The notes beneath the pieces were generated by a model, which worked only from the letters and a program-made list of their open reading frames with translations, searched no databases and was not told the DNA's origin. A program made the position numbers and the translations under genes. Shown one piece after another: positions 25,863-37,046 of a stretch of DNA of 64,000 bases; position 1 is the stretch's first letter, and the number at the start of each line of letters is the position of its first letter. The DNA comes from Isoetes taiwanensis (Eukaryota > Streptophyta > Lycopodiopsida > Isoetales > Isoetaceae): positions 7,343,071 through 7,407,070 of the forward strand of contig JAJEKV010000047.1 of assembly GCA_021234155.1 (NCBI GenBank), written 5' to 3'.

Positions 25863-28800
25863 ATGGCACCTAAGGACTCCCCTCGTGAGAAGGTAAATTT
25901 AAGATTAGCTCAAAGAAGATCGCCACGATCTTGCTTACTAGATTTTGTAATGTTTTGATTAAAGAGACGCCGCCAAAGATCGCGGCCGCGGTCTTGCTGA
26001 GCATATGTTTTCTTTTCATGCCTTGCATTACTGCCACCCCAACAACGCGGCCGCGATGCTGTGGAGTAGTAGTATAGTAGGTCACCGTGATCGGCACCGC
26101 GATGTTCGTGGAGCAAAGGGTATTGTTTTTTGCCCCGCTTAGTCAAGCATAATAAACATCACGGGTCGAGCGATAGTGTGGAGTACTATTATAGTTGTTT
26201 TGCAAAGATCGCGGGTCGCGGTTCTCTTTGAGTAGTTTATACTTTTCATTGTACAACATTATGCAAAACCTATCGTGCACTCACCACAAAGCTTTTTGTT
26301 TACAGCCCTTTGCTCGTTGCGGGACCGGATGTCGAACCCATCCGTATTATAACCCCTTCTAATGAACGAAATGGTGTATAGAGATTGCACAAGCAATACC
26401 ACACATTAAAGATGACCGCAGTAAAGGACCTCGCGTCTGCTCCTCGCGACCGGAAAGAAACCCGAGGACGCTGGAACAAGTTGGCATAGTGGTGGCAATG
26501 TGGGAAGGCACTAAGAACAATGTGCAAGATGCTATCATATGCAAAGATCAAGAACACACACCAATTGCGCCTCGAGTACATTCTCAAATGGCGAATTATG
26601 ACCCATCTATGATGACAGCCAAAGAAATGAACAAGCCACCACAGTGAAAAAACGCCCCAACATCAGCTAAGGGTTATGGTCGGGTGTTGCCATCTTATGA
26701 ATCTCTCTTTGTCGTATAAAGGGAAACAGAGACATCTTGGTAGGGTTCTCTGCGATGCGTAAAATGGTTTGTCCACTGAGACAAGAAGCTCCGAAAGTGT
26801 GCTTTGAAAGCAGTTCGACAGAAAATGCCCCCGGTGATGGACACCAATTGGCTAAGAGCCGTACAAAAAAAAAGTGTGAACCCAATTGTTACTTTGGGAG
26901 AGCCTTCAAAGATAAAAACACTTGTTGAAGAACCACAATCCATTTATAAACCCCTCCGGTATTATTAACCCTACTCTTCCTCTTGTTTTAAAGGCCCCTG
27001 ATAGCACTACATCCGTGGATTTATTCCAAAAACTTACTACTTTCAAAATTAACCTTAGAAATGAACACCGACGCTTAGCCCACGCCCCGGCCAGCAGTTC
27101 TCAAACCCCTTCGTTACGGAAGCCTCCTCTAGACTAGCATTGACATGGCCACACGCACCTGCCATTCCAGTCGAGTTGAAGTTCAATCCGGAAGAGGAAC
27201 GCAAGATGGCAGAGCAAACCACTCAAAAGCTTGAACGGTTTAAACGGTTTTACCCCTTAGGGATTAATTGGTTTACCAAGATTTCTATTTTTATTGTGAA
27301 CCTGCACCAGCAAACTTGACACAATCAATGCGCATCAAATGACCATGTTCAAACTCGGTTAAAAGCTTCAAGACATACTCAACAGAGGTCCTCACACCCG
27401 CCGACGCTGCCATTTGACCCTATTACCAGGTAACTGATTCTTTATCTTTTGGACACTCGTTGTTTAGATTTGACTTGATGGTTGTCTATTTTTCAGGAGG
27501 AGGGTGACATGGAGCAATCCAGAGGATTTAAAGGGCAAGAAATTTTACATTATTTCTGGCAACCACAAGATTTGCGCCAAGACAACTCCTTTGTTCTATT
27601 GCCGGCCGCTTGAGCAAAGAACTAGAATTTGCTAAAGTATATGCTAGAAGAAGATCGAGAGTGCTCAACGGAAATCTTACAAACAAGGAATATATAGAGT
27701 TGAGTATTCAATGCAACGAAGTAATTGCAAACACCGTCTACAGAGAGCCACAGATTGAAAAACTGCAACAACTTCGTCATCAGCACAAGGCTTATGGCTG
27801 TCCTCCACAAGGACCGATGGGACTGCTACAACTTCAGCTTGGAAGGTATTTATTCATTTTCTACTCACCAACATCGCGGCCGCGATCTTGATGACCTTTG
27901 CTTCTGCAGGATTTCCATGAAATTGCAACGACCACTTTGAAAGTGCAGGAGCTTAAAGATGAAAAACAATTCATCTTTATGGATGAGAAGGTTTTCAAGA
28001 AGTTAATGATGGAAGTTGCCGGACCGGTGGGTGAACCGTGAAGCTCGCTGGACGCACCATGGTGAGTTTCCGAACAAGCCATCCAAAGACTTCTTTAACA
28101 AGACCTCGCCCGGTTGCTACGAGGTATGTCGAATGCAGAGGTGTCACAAACCGCCGATGAGATTATAGAAGGCAAGACGATTTAAAGGTGCAAATGTGGT
28201 ATAGCGGAGATTTGATTGCAAACAACGCAACCCACATCGTAACCCTAACTTTTATGAGGGCTAAATTTTATCTTATGCCACAAATTTGCTGCAAAAGGAT
28301 TTCGATAGCCGGGAGGAATTGCTTCGTGCTTTTCCCGATTTGATCGAACAAGAGAATACTTGATATATCGAGATAACCCATACGTAGTAAATGGAAGGCT
28401 AACTATAACAAGGATCATACACTAGGTAACCTACCTATAGCCTTTCTCGAGCCAATCAGAAATATTCTAAAGCCGTAAGAGGCTAGAAAAAAAAGAAAAA
28501 GAAAAGAAAAATATTGTCATAGCAAAGGACAAAGGATGGCATCCCTATTTCCTCCCCAAAGGTCAAAGAATGCCACGTTGATATTTATTGACATCCGAGG
28601 GATGAACAAGGTATGGGATTGCAAGAAATACATTGCACCTATTTACAAGGATAGCTACCATGACTACAAACCAAAGTTTATCACTTGGTTATTATCATGC
28701 GCCTGCGGAATTTGCCCAATTGCTTGTACAAATAAGCAAATTCAGTGGGAGGTGGCCATTGCCTTTAGGTTCTTATGAAGAAATGGGTTGGGAGAGCAAA

Positions 28801-29950
28801 ACTAAGGGTGAAAGAATATCAAGATTTATATTAGTCATATGTGCATTAACAGAGTGATGTTCGTGGTAGCACCTCGCGGCAACCCGAGCTGGAGCTTCGC
28901 CTATCTCCACACAAAGAAGGCTCCCTAAAGCAACACCATTGCCTCCAATGCCGCTACCGTAATGAGGATGCCGATGAGAAGATAAAAAGAAGTTTCAAAC
29001 TCTTTTTTACAGGCAAACCAAGATACAAATGGGCTGCAATGGAAGGAGATCTTGTATTGAAATGCCACCTGAAAACCTCGTGATGCCTATTATATTGTTG
29101 ATCACCGGTGCCCACCGATCTGGCTATGCTCGATTTCTTTTTCGGCCGATAGCTTCTCGTGGTTGCTCTTATGCAAGGCAAAAAGAGCTGGCCTTTGAAA
29201 GTTCAGTAAAGTGTGCCATTTCCTCGAGGGCCTTCTTGGAAACGCTTTGAGAAAATGGCTACCAAACTACGGGGATCTCAAGAAGAGGAGAAAGCAGAGA
29301 ATGCAGAGCCTAATCCTTTGTCTGCCTAACATCAAGATACCCAAAACACGATATATCGTGGTTGGATATCATTTTGGATAACCTCGATGCTAAATCCCAC
29401 GAGGAGAGAATGCAAGAAACAAAGCGCTTCTTCGGAAGCGGCGGAAAAAAGGTATTGAAGCCCTCGAGCCCACTTTTCAAAAATTAAGTGCAATCGAATG
29501 AGAAGATTGATGGGTACATGTCATTCTTTTGACAAAGTAACATAAGTTTGAATACATGGGCGATAAAGACATGGAAATAGACCAACAAACACATGGAAAT
29601 GCATCAACAAAGACATGGAAAATGCACTTCAAGATGAGGTGTTGGGACACAAGAGCATCAAGTACATTGCAAGAAGCGTAAGCTCTTTCATCCACACCTA
29701 GATTGGTACTCAATCTGAGAAGGAACTTATAGGCGTGAATAAAGGTGGGGAGAGTGAAAATGTGGAGCCCGATTCACATGTGGAGCGATCGCAAAGGCCA
29801 TGGGTGTTGAGATTCCGTGAGGTCACAGTGTTATTCGTGAGATGGACACAACACAAACTATAGAATTGGGTAGAGCGCATGTCATCCAAGATGGCCAATG
29901 AAATGGATGTGATACCCGATAGTGTATCTCAAACACAATCACAAGAATTA
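25863..29950 (+). pseudogene. Decayed split gene: ParB-like motif plus DNA methyltransferase-like part
   Basis: Exon 1 (25863-25892) encodes MAPKDSPREK and ends AAG|GTAAAT. A second coding stretch (about 26313-26646, acceptor GTTTACAG) reads PLLVAGPDVEPIRIITPSN and, after a frame change, VGIVVAMWEGTKNNVQDAI. Later, WPHAPAIPVELKFNPEEERK (near 27142) leads to KGKKFYIISGNHK (27528-27569). The ISGNH string in that setting resembles the nucleotide-binding box of ParB/Srx-type domains. A basic helical part follows (27610-27846, then AAG|GTATTT, acceptor TTCTGCAG at 27902-27909). Farther on, IFIDIRGMNKVWD (near 28581) sits where a D-P-P-Y/W motif would be. LDFFFG (29129-29146) followed by ALMQGKK resembles the FxGSGT motif I with the GSG destroyed by a TAG. 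That order, motif IV before motif I, is that of beta-class amino-methyltransferases. Many stops and shifts are present. The functional assignment is tentative. Confidence 0.4.
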
Positions 29951-30184
29951 TAATTGCATTCCTCAAGAATGATTATCAGACATTACTTCCTTCAATGGAA
30001 ATTTTGTTTCGTGAATATGTATTACCATATCTTTTTGTCCTTACTACTACTTGCACGCTTAATGTTAAAAATAATCGCGGCCGCGATCCTCTGTGGTAAA
30101 TACATAGCTTTAAATACTGAAATGTTTGTGCTATGCTTGCTCTAATCGCACCTATTTTGTAATGTAATGCTCTCATATGGTTTT

Positions 30185-30190
30185 AATAAA
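30185..30190 (+). terminator. Possible poly(A) signal of the plus-strand gene
   Basis: TTTTAATAAAAGC follows the last coding-like stretch (ending near 29950) and the final palindrome at 30074. An AATAAA box at this distance fits a plant 3' end, but the motif is common in AT-rich DNA. Confidence 0.35.
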
Positions 30191-30407
30191 AGCTCATTAT
30201 TAAGTCTCTTTTTTCGTCATGAAAGATCGCGCTCATGATTCTTTAAGATAAGATAGAGCATTCCCTCCTACTACATTCTACTAATGATGGACCTTTGCAT
30301 GAGCCGTAAAAACTATATTTCAACAACACCGAATCATTGGTAGAATTTATACAAAAAACGCCAACTTTTACTCGGGTTGCTAGTAGTTTTGTGACTATAT
30401 GGCTAAC

Positions 30408-30472
30408 CACGAACCTATTTCATGCTAAACGAGAATTCCAAATTTCTCTAATTAATTAATTCATGCTTCATA
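30408..30472. repeat. Boundary sequence shared with 62136-62190
   Basis: ACCACGAACCTATTTCATGC, then TAAACGAGAATTCCAAATTT and CTCTAATTAAT, match at most positions a stretch at 62136-62190 in the same orientation. It lies just left of the start of the T-rich tract at about 30480, so it may mark one end of the 22.4-30.5 kb block. Confidence 0.6.
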
Positions 30473-30479
30473 GGTTGGT

Positions 30480-32944
30480 TCAGCCCAGCTAGTTCCTTTT
30501 GGTCCTTTCTAATTCCTTTGGTGGTTTATGACTCTTGTTTCCCTCCACTGACTTTTGGTAGTCTATTAGATTTGATGTTTAGTTCCCTTATCCTATCTGT
30601 CTATCTGCTCTATTGGCCTACTATTTTTTGTGTTTGTTACATTTGTCTTGGCTATCCCATTTTTATTTTGTTTCCTTTGTGTTGATTCTTTTGCACATCA
30701 TTGTTCCTTTGCTATATTTGTGTAATTTCGTTAGATTTTTTTAGTATCTTAGGATCTTACTTTTTCCATTCTTCTAACCAAACTTACATTTGCTAACTTT
30801 ATGCTATTTGTTTCAGTTTTTCTATTGTTACGTTAGTCTCTATAGTCTGACAGTCTCACAATGTTCCTTTGGTCATGTACACTCTTTTTTATCTCGTTTG
30901 TCTCTTTTAGCAGGTTCCCCCCTGGTTTCTACATTTCATATTCTTGAAATTTTGTTTATAGTGTACTTGATCAATTCTTGTTGGTTTATTTGCATCTGAT
31001 TTGATTTCTTCCAGTTGTACTCCTAATTTCGTTTGGTTTTATATTTTTCTTCTTCCTCCCCAGTTCGGTTTATGTCTTACTTCTTCCTCCTTATTTGCTG
31101 CTTTAAGCCGACTTTCTGTTACCTTTTATGTTGCTTTAGTTCGTTCCATGTCATGAACTTATTGCTCCATTTATCACTTTCTCTAGTTTTAACCTACTCA
31201 TTTTATTCTATTGACCGTATTATGCTTCATTTGTTTATTTCTAATTTTTTTGTAGATGTATCCCATAAGTTCCTCATTGCATTGTTCTATTTGTTCTTTA
31301 CTTTATATATCCCATTGTTTGGGTTTTCCGATACTCTTTGCTTGCCTGTAATGTACCATTGTTCCATTGTTGCTCCTTATTTGACTCGCCTCATCTACTC
31401 TTTTCATCATGTTTTTCATATTTGCTATCCGTTTTGGGCACTCTCATATTTAGTTCCTTTTTGCCATGTATTGTTTTCTCCAAGAGTTTTCTATTCATTT
31501 ATCATTCGTCCGATCTACCTTTTGTTGTTCTGTATGTTTAGTTCTACTTAGGTATTTTAGTATGTCCTATCTTCTTTCATCTCCTTTGCTTTGAATTAGC
31601 GATATAATTATTTAATACGCACCTGCACTTTGCTGATCTAGTCTAACTTTTTCTCCTCTATCCCACTTCTTCAGGTGTTCCCGTGGTGCCGACCCTTGTT
31701 TCTTTATTTCAACATGTTGCTTATATGTTGTTGTCGTCCATTTTCTCTATCAATCTATGTTATTTTCATTATTTCATTAGCTTCATTTCATCTACCTCCT
31801 TCTATTATGGTTACCTCAGTTGTTCTTTTAGTATCGATTAGCCATTTTTTAGTGGTGGCATTGATGGGCCCATGTCCCCACTTCACTTTTTTGTTTTGTT
31901 TATTCTATTAATTCTGACTTGCTCCATTGTGGATTTGTTGCACTATACACTTCTCTTAATCTCAGTAGCTCCATTTGATATCATTTCTCTTTTTCGTTGT
32001 GCTTTCATTGTTTCCTTCATTAAGTTCCTTTGGCTGGTTGTTTCGTTTAATTTTGTTGACGTTATTACTCTTTGGTTGCATCAGTTCTGTCCTTGGTTTC
32101 CTTCTTGCTTTTTTTTTTATGGCTACTTAGGTTAGTTTGGTCTATAATATTTTTGTTAGTCTAGTATTGATTCATTAGTCATTTGAGACATTTACTTTGT
32201 TGATGTCATCATGTTCGTGGTATTGTCTGCAATTATCCCAAAAGTTCCTTTCCCATCTCTTAATGTATTGTTTCATTATGTCCTTTATTTTTTATGTTCC
32301 CTTTCCATCTCTCACTGCATGTTCCATTGTGTCCTTCATTTCTATGGACTCCATTGTTCGGATTCCAACTTTACTTGCTCATTTGACTTCTCTGCTTCTC
32401 CATTGTCTCTGTCTTCTCTTTATTCCCTTTTGCTCCATTTTTCTTAGTTTCCTATTCCATTTACTCTAGTTGCCTTGGTTGCTCTTTTGCTCTCAATGAG
32501 CCATCTCCTTTGGTACTCTAGAGAACTCCTTCCTTGCCCCTTTTGCCTCGTTTGTCCATTGCTCTATTATTTTGTTGCCTCATTGTCCCCTTTTATATCT
32601 ATTATATCAATCTTTTATATATATTATATCAACTGTTCCATTGATTTCTTGTATTTGCCATTTCCTCACTTCATTTGTTTCGTCATTTTTCCTCCCACTA
32701 GTTGAGTTTGCTCTATTTCTTTTGAGGTAGATCCCTCTTCTATCGGCCACTTGATTGTATCATAGGAACCATTTTAGGAATGCCGCGGTGGCAATAGAAC
32801 CAACATTCCTTGGATGGGAATGCCTCACCTCACAACTCTTATTTATTCTGCCTCATCCCATTTTCATTCATCGGCATTCTCTTAAGCTAGATTTCTCCTC
32901 ATTCTTTCTCCTATCAGTTTCCCTCACTTTTCCTCCAGAGCATT
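30480..32944. other. T-rich non-coding tract
   Basis: A 2.5-kb continuation of the same pyrimidine-skewed composition as 20545-22400. Recurrent phrases such as CTCCATTGT, TTCCATTGTGTCCTTCATT and TTTCTATTGT give a weak, irregular repetition. Frames up to 172 codons (31033-31551) encode hydrophobic Phe/Leu/Ser-rich strings that would look like membrane proteins, but they lack methionine spacing and any family motif. I regard them as compositional artefacts. Confidence 0.6.
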
Positions 32945-33342
32945 CAGTCAGATCCGGGCCAGATACGTTCCCTTAGTACGGCCGGACTTGCCCCTACATT
33001 TGCTGATGAACACACCAAAGACGCGTGCTCGGGGTCGCATATTCGAGGTGCTTTGGATCTCGCGAGCCCACCTTTGCCCCCTTTGGCCTTCATTGTCCGG
33101 GCACTACGGTACGGTGCATGAGTGTATATATTTGTGTGTTTTTGCATTTTAGGATATTGGAACGGTTTGTCGGCCGGCCGATTCTTCGCCACGGTTTTTC
33201 CTCGAAAACCCTTCTCGGCGGGGGTTTTTAATCCGGTAGTAATCGCTGGCGGCTTTTGCTTTTGGGTCCCATAGACCGATTGGTCTCCGTGGACAATAAA
33301 AATATCTTCCTTCCTTCCTCCCTCCCTCCCTCCCTTGATGGT
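32945..33342 (+). mobile_element. 3' end of a LINE G-type element
   Basis: About 400 bp aligns with the last part of LINE G (55780-56153): TTTGCTGATGAACACACC, the TTTTTGCATTTTA stretch, a stem-loop at 33201-33230, and TAGACCGATTGGTCTCCGTG followed by GACAATAAAAA and TTCC/TCCC repeats. Only non-coding 3' sequence is present. It interrupts the T-rich tract and is a short 5'-truncated insertion. Confidence 0.88.
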
Positions 33343-34500
33343 TCGTCTGCAAAGGGTAATGTCCATTTTCTCGTTTTTCATTATTCCATTCCATTGTTGA
33401 ACTTGCTCCATTTCTTTTGGTCGGTTGGTCATCTTTAGTTTCTGTCTATTTTTCTATATATTTTTGGGTCAGTCAGCTGCCTTTGACATCCTCAATGGTT
33501 TCTTTTTTATGTTCTTTGCAAGTGCATATGTTCTCATGTTTCATTTCTCTTGGCATGGCACTGTAGCCTCTGAGGCATTCTTATTATTTCTTTCCTTCTC
33601 GGTGTGGCACTGTAGCCCCCGAGGCATTCTTCTTTTTCATTATCTCTCGTCGTGGCGTTGTAACCTCTAAGGCAGCACTAGTCAGTTACTTTTTCTCGTG
33701 ATGATCATTCCAAGGACGATTTCCGATTGGTTGGCTGTTATTTCTTTTTCGGCATGTCCCTAGAGCCTCCAAGCTTTATTAAACATTTGATACTTTAATA
33801 TGTATGACACTTAACTCCATAACAATTCATTCTATTTTTTTAGACTTGGAATTTGCAAGTTATTTTCGGAGGTCTGTTGGTTGTTGGGGTGCGTGGGGTC
33901 GCGCTTCATCCTTCGTTAGTGCTTCGACATTTTGTTCGCGGGACGTGATCGAGTTGTCTCTATATTGGTTTAGGCGCTGCAGGCGTTCTTCGATAGCAAT
34001 TGACGACCTTTTCTCATTTAGGGTTTCCTCAAAAACCTGAAAGGGCGAGGTTTTTCATCCCAATGAGAAATTGCCGTCAGGTTTCTCATTCTTGCTTAGC
34101 CTGCATAGTGAATGGCTCATTTTTTATCTTGTATTCACGACTCCTTTATGCTCTCGATGATTGTCTAGTTTCGGAGCATTTTCTTTTTTAGTTTCCAAGT
34201 TTTTCAAAAATTTCTCTCCCTAGTGAGGGGCACCAAGGTGTACTCAATATTTTCAAAAAGCTCAATGAGAACACCACTTCACTTCGGCCACTTGATTGTA
34301 TCATAAAATCCATCCGTGGAATGGATCTTGTTATGTATCCAAAAAGATCTTGGGGCAGGTTAAAGCCATATCAAAATGTTGGGGCTACATTGAATGTTGC
34401 ATCTCTTTTTGAGCAAATATAAAAATGTACCACATTCCAAATCAGAATGAATCTTGCATGGATAGCAGGTATGATAGGGAACATCCTTTTTTTTTTTTAA
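33343..34500. other. T-rich tract with a small tandem repeat
   Basis: The T-rich sequence resumes after the LINE fragment. Three copies of TGGCACTGTAGCCTCTGAGG or variants lie at about 33553-33676 with a period near 50-56 bp. At 34015-34055 CCTCAAAAACCTGAAAGGGCG and AGGTTTTTCATCCC resemble the LINE G 3' stem-loop in decayed form. No gene is seen. Confidence 0.5.
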
Positions 34501-35064
34501 CTTTAGATGATATATATTACGGTTTATAAAAGTTGTCTAATAATAAAGCTGCTGATGCAGATGCTCTTATAGCGAAATGTTTAAGTGGGCGGGTGATGAA
34601 GTTGCTGCTATCTTGTTAAAATTGTTTAATGCAGTGTTACGAGAGGGCTTTCCACAAGCATAGCAAATAAACAGAGTAGTTTCACTTCACACAACATGCG
34701 ATGATTGGATCTAGTTACTTATCGAATGATCATGATTAGTAGTTTATATGTTAAACCTTTTGCAGTTATTCTGGATTCAAAAATTAGCATGTGGACTGAG
34801 GATAATAATGCTAGAATAGTGGGGCAAGCAGGGTTCAGGCCCAAAAGGTCCACTATTGACCATTTGGTCACTACACATGCAATGATAGCATTTGTTATTG
34901 AAAAAAAAAAAATCCTTATATGCTGCTTTTGTTGACTTCTCCAAGGCTTTTGATATTGTGAACAAAAAAAAATCTATGGAAAAGAATGGACGATTTAAAC
35001 ATTCCTGTTGAATACAGACAAACGGTTGGAAAAGTATATGAAAAGGTATTGGTCCAAGCCCATT

Positions 35065-36215
35065 GATACCTCCATGTTTTCCCTTTGGACTCCTTGTATA
35101 TTCATTTACACTTAAATATCAATGTGTTAACAAGACAATGAAAAAAGATACAAATAAGACAGAAATAAGATAAGAGCAAATATAACCAACAAAAATCAAG
35201 TCGTTCCTAATTCGGTATCATCGGCAAAGCTTCTCAAGCCATCGATTGTTCATATCCACAATCAAATCGACCACAAATCATTCCTTCCCCTGCAATTTCA
35301 ACCACATCCAGCTCAAATTCGGCATATTTTCCACAAGATTTCATGCTTCTTCTCTTCCTCCCAAGTATCTCAACCATAGCTCAAAAGCTTATACACAAAA
35401 TACTACTACGTCATAGGAAACGTAACCTTTGATCCTCTTTTCAATTGAATCCAATAGCATGCTTGAATCTGATCACAATCTATAAAATCACAAATAGAAC
35501 GGTGAAAAACCCCACTTGAAAGGAAACTCTTGATGCCGATCTTCATGCGATCTCCAAGGCCTTGCATGCTCGGTGTCTCCAATCCAATCCTTTTCTGCAA
35601 AAACTTGCTATGGCGGCTAGGATAGAGCTCATTCTACTCAGTTATGATCCTAAACTCTCTAGCGACAGATTTTTCATGGTTCTATAGTGCTTGATAAGCA
35701 AACCGGCTGGCTTTTAGTTTTCAATGTTGGTGAAGAAAGATAGCTAGAGCAAAAGAAGGGTTTTTGATAGTCTAAAAACATCAGAATGCTTCATCTACTT
35801 AGCTGCAGGATGCAGCATGCTAATGAGGTTCCTCCTCTTGAACATAGGAAGCTCATGAAGACCTTAACAATTGTTTCAGCTAGAAGGATAGAAGTTCGGT
35901 CTGTAAAAATATTATTTTAACAAAGTTGGACTCACCTCTGCAGTTACAGATTGATGTGGAAATAGAATGGGAAAGATTGATAAAGTGGATTTATTTGCTG
36001 CAGACAATTATCTATGGCAATGGGAGTGTGTTTAAATATCAATAGCTGCAGTATATGTGCAGCTCATTTGTTCGAAAGAAGGTCTCATAAATCGTCCTTC
36101 ATTGGGCCTTGAATCTTTTGATCATATTGCTGTGGAACTCAAAACATTAATTGCAAAGTGCGAAGAGGCAGCATTCCTATGGGAGGATTTTCGATTTCAT
36201 CTTGTACTAATTTTG
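35065..36215. mobile_element. Unidentified insertion in LINE D
   Basis: LINE D is collinear with LINE B up to GGTATTGGTCCAAGCCCA (about 35065), and the match resumes near 36215 (GTAAATCAGGGGTGTCT, aligning with VKQGCP). The intervening ~1.15 kb is not LINE. It has no long ORF and shows no obvious terminal repeats to me. It could be a solo LTR or another non-autonomous insertion. Borders are approximate. Confidence 0.5.
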
Positions 36216-36462
36216 TGGAGAGCAATGTGAGAGTAAATCAGGGGTGTCTTATCGCCTACGTTATTTGGTCTTTTTATAGACCAACTTGAATGTTGGATGC
36301 GGGAACATATAGTGGAGATGGGATGCCTATAAACGGGTATGTTCTTATGCTACTTTTATATGCTGATGTTGTGGTATTCCTATCTAGGAGCATACAGGGG
36401 TTGCAAAGGCATTTGGATACGCTTTCATTATTTTGTGATGCAAAAGGCATGCATAAGAAAGT

Positions 36463-37046
36463 TTTTTTTTTTTAAGAACGACAAACTTTATTGAAACTCC
36501 AAGCCAAAAGCAAAATACAAATGCAGAGGCGGGAATAAAGTCTCAGAGGATAATCATGATCCACTGAGTAGAACCACCAGCCTATGCATAAGACAGCACA
36601 CTCAAATAGGACTCAAATATCAACTGTCGCTTGGCAGGAGCAAGCGAAGAACAGTGGTATGCCTTAGCGATTCTAGCTTGAGCGTCTTGGAGGACAACTG
36701 CAGGAGGAATATTCAAACCCTGAAAGATACACAGTCTCTTGCGCTTCCAGATGGACCACAACAACCATCCTGATGCTAAATGAAATGCTTGGCTCCGCAA
36801 CTTATTCCAAGTATCCGGATAAATAGCCAGAAGCACTTGCGGACTTGTCAATCTCACATGAAAAAGAGAAAGCAGCCAAGACCAAACAGGCTGGAGATGA
36901 ACACATAAAAAGAAACAATGCTCAATGGTCTCATCCCTTTGCTTGCACAGTGGGCAGAGAGATGACACTCGAGGATCAAATTTGTGGACAAGCACGTTCA
37001 CACGAGGGCATCTATGAAGAATATGCCACTAAAGCACCGCCACCTT
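36463..37046 (-). mobile_element. LINE A-type 3' end inserted into LINE D
   Basis: A minus-strand segment begins on the plus strand with a T run (the A tail). It encodes on the minus strand (37001-36582) the zf-RVT region CPLCKQRDETIEHCFFLCV, then WLLWSIWKRKRLCIFQG. It is flanked by the 7-bp direct repeat AGAAAGT (36456-36462 and 37047-37053). Removing the insert plus one repeat restores the LINE D reading into VIVFGANK. This is a classic 5'-truncated L1 insertion with a target-site duplication. Confidence 0.88.

Larger units (their letters stand above)
24376..30087. repeat. Dispersed CG-rich palindromes, ATCGCGGCCGCGAT type
   Basis: The 14-mer ATCGCGGCCGCGAT occurs exactly at 27873-27886 and 30074-30087. 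Near copies are at 24376-24389 (centre GGTC), 24635-24654 (centre GATC), 25976-25996 (one arm mismatch), 26045-26057 and 26204-26222. A shortened AAGATCGCCACGATCTT lies at 25916-25932. Several fall in the apparent introns of the plus-strand gene, and one after its coding region. All are flanked on one side by a CTT or TCTTG-like extension. The host DNA is AT-rich, so this clustering is not expected by chance. The function is unknown. Confidence 0.75.

Noticed and set aside
31033-31551. 172-codon plus-strand ORF that looks like a membrane protein
   Set aside because: It lies in T-rich DNA, where Phe/Leu/Ser/Cys runs without stops are expected. There is no family motif, and neighbouring frames look alike.
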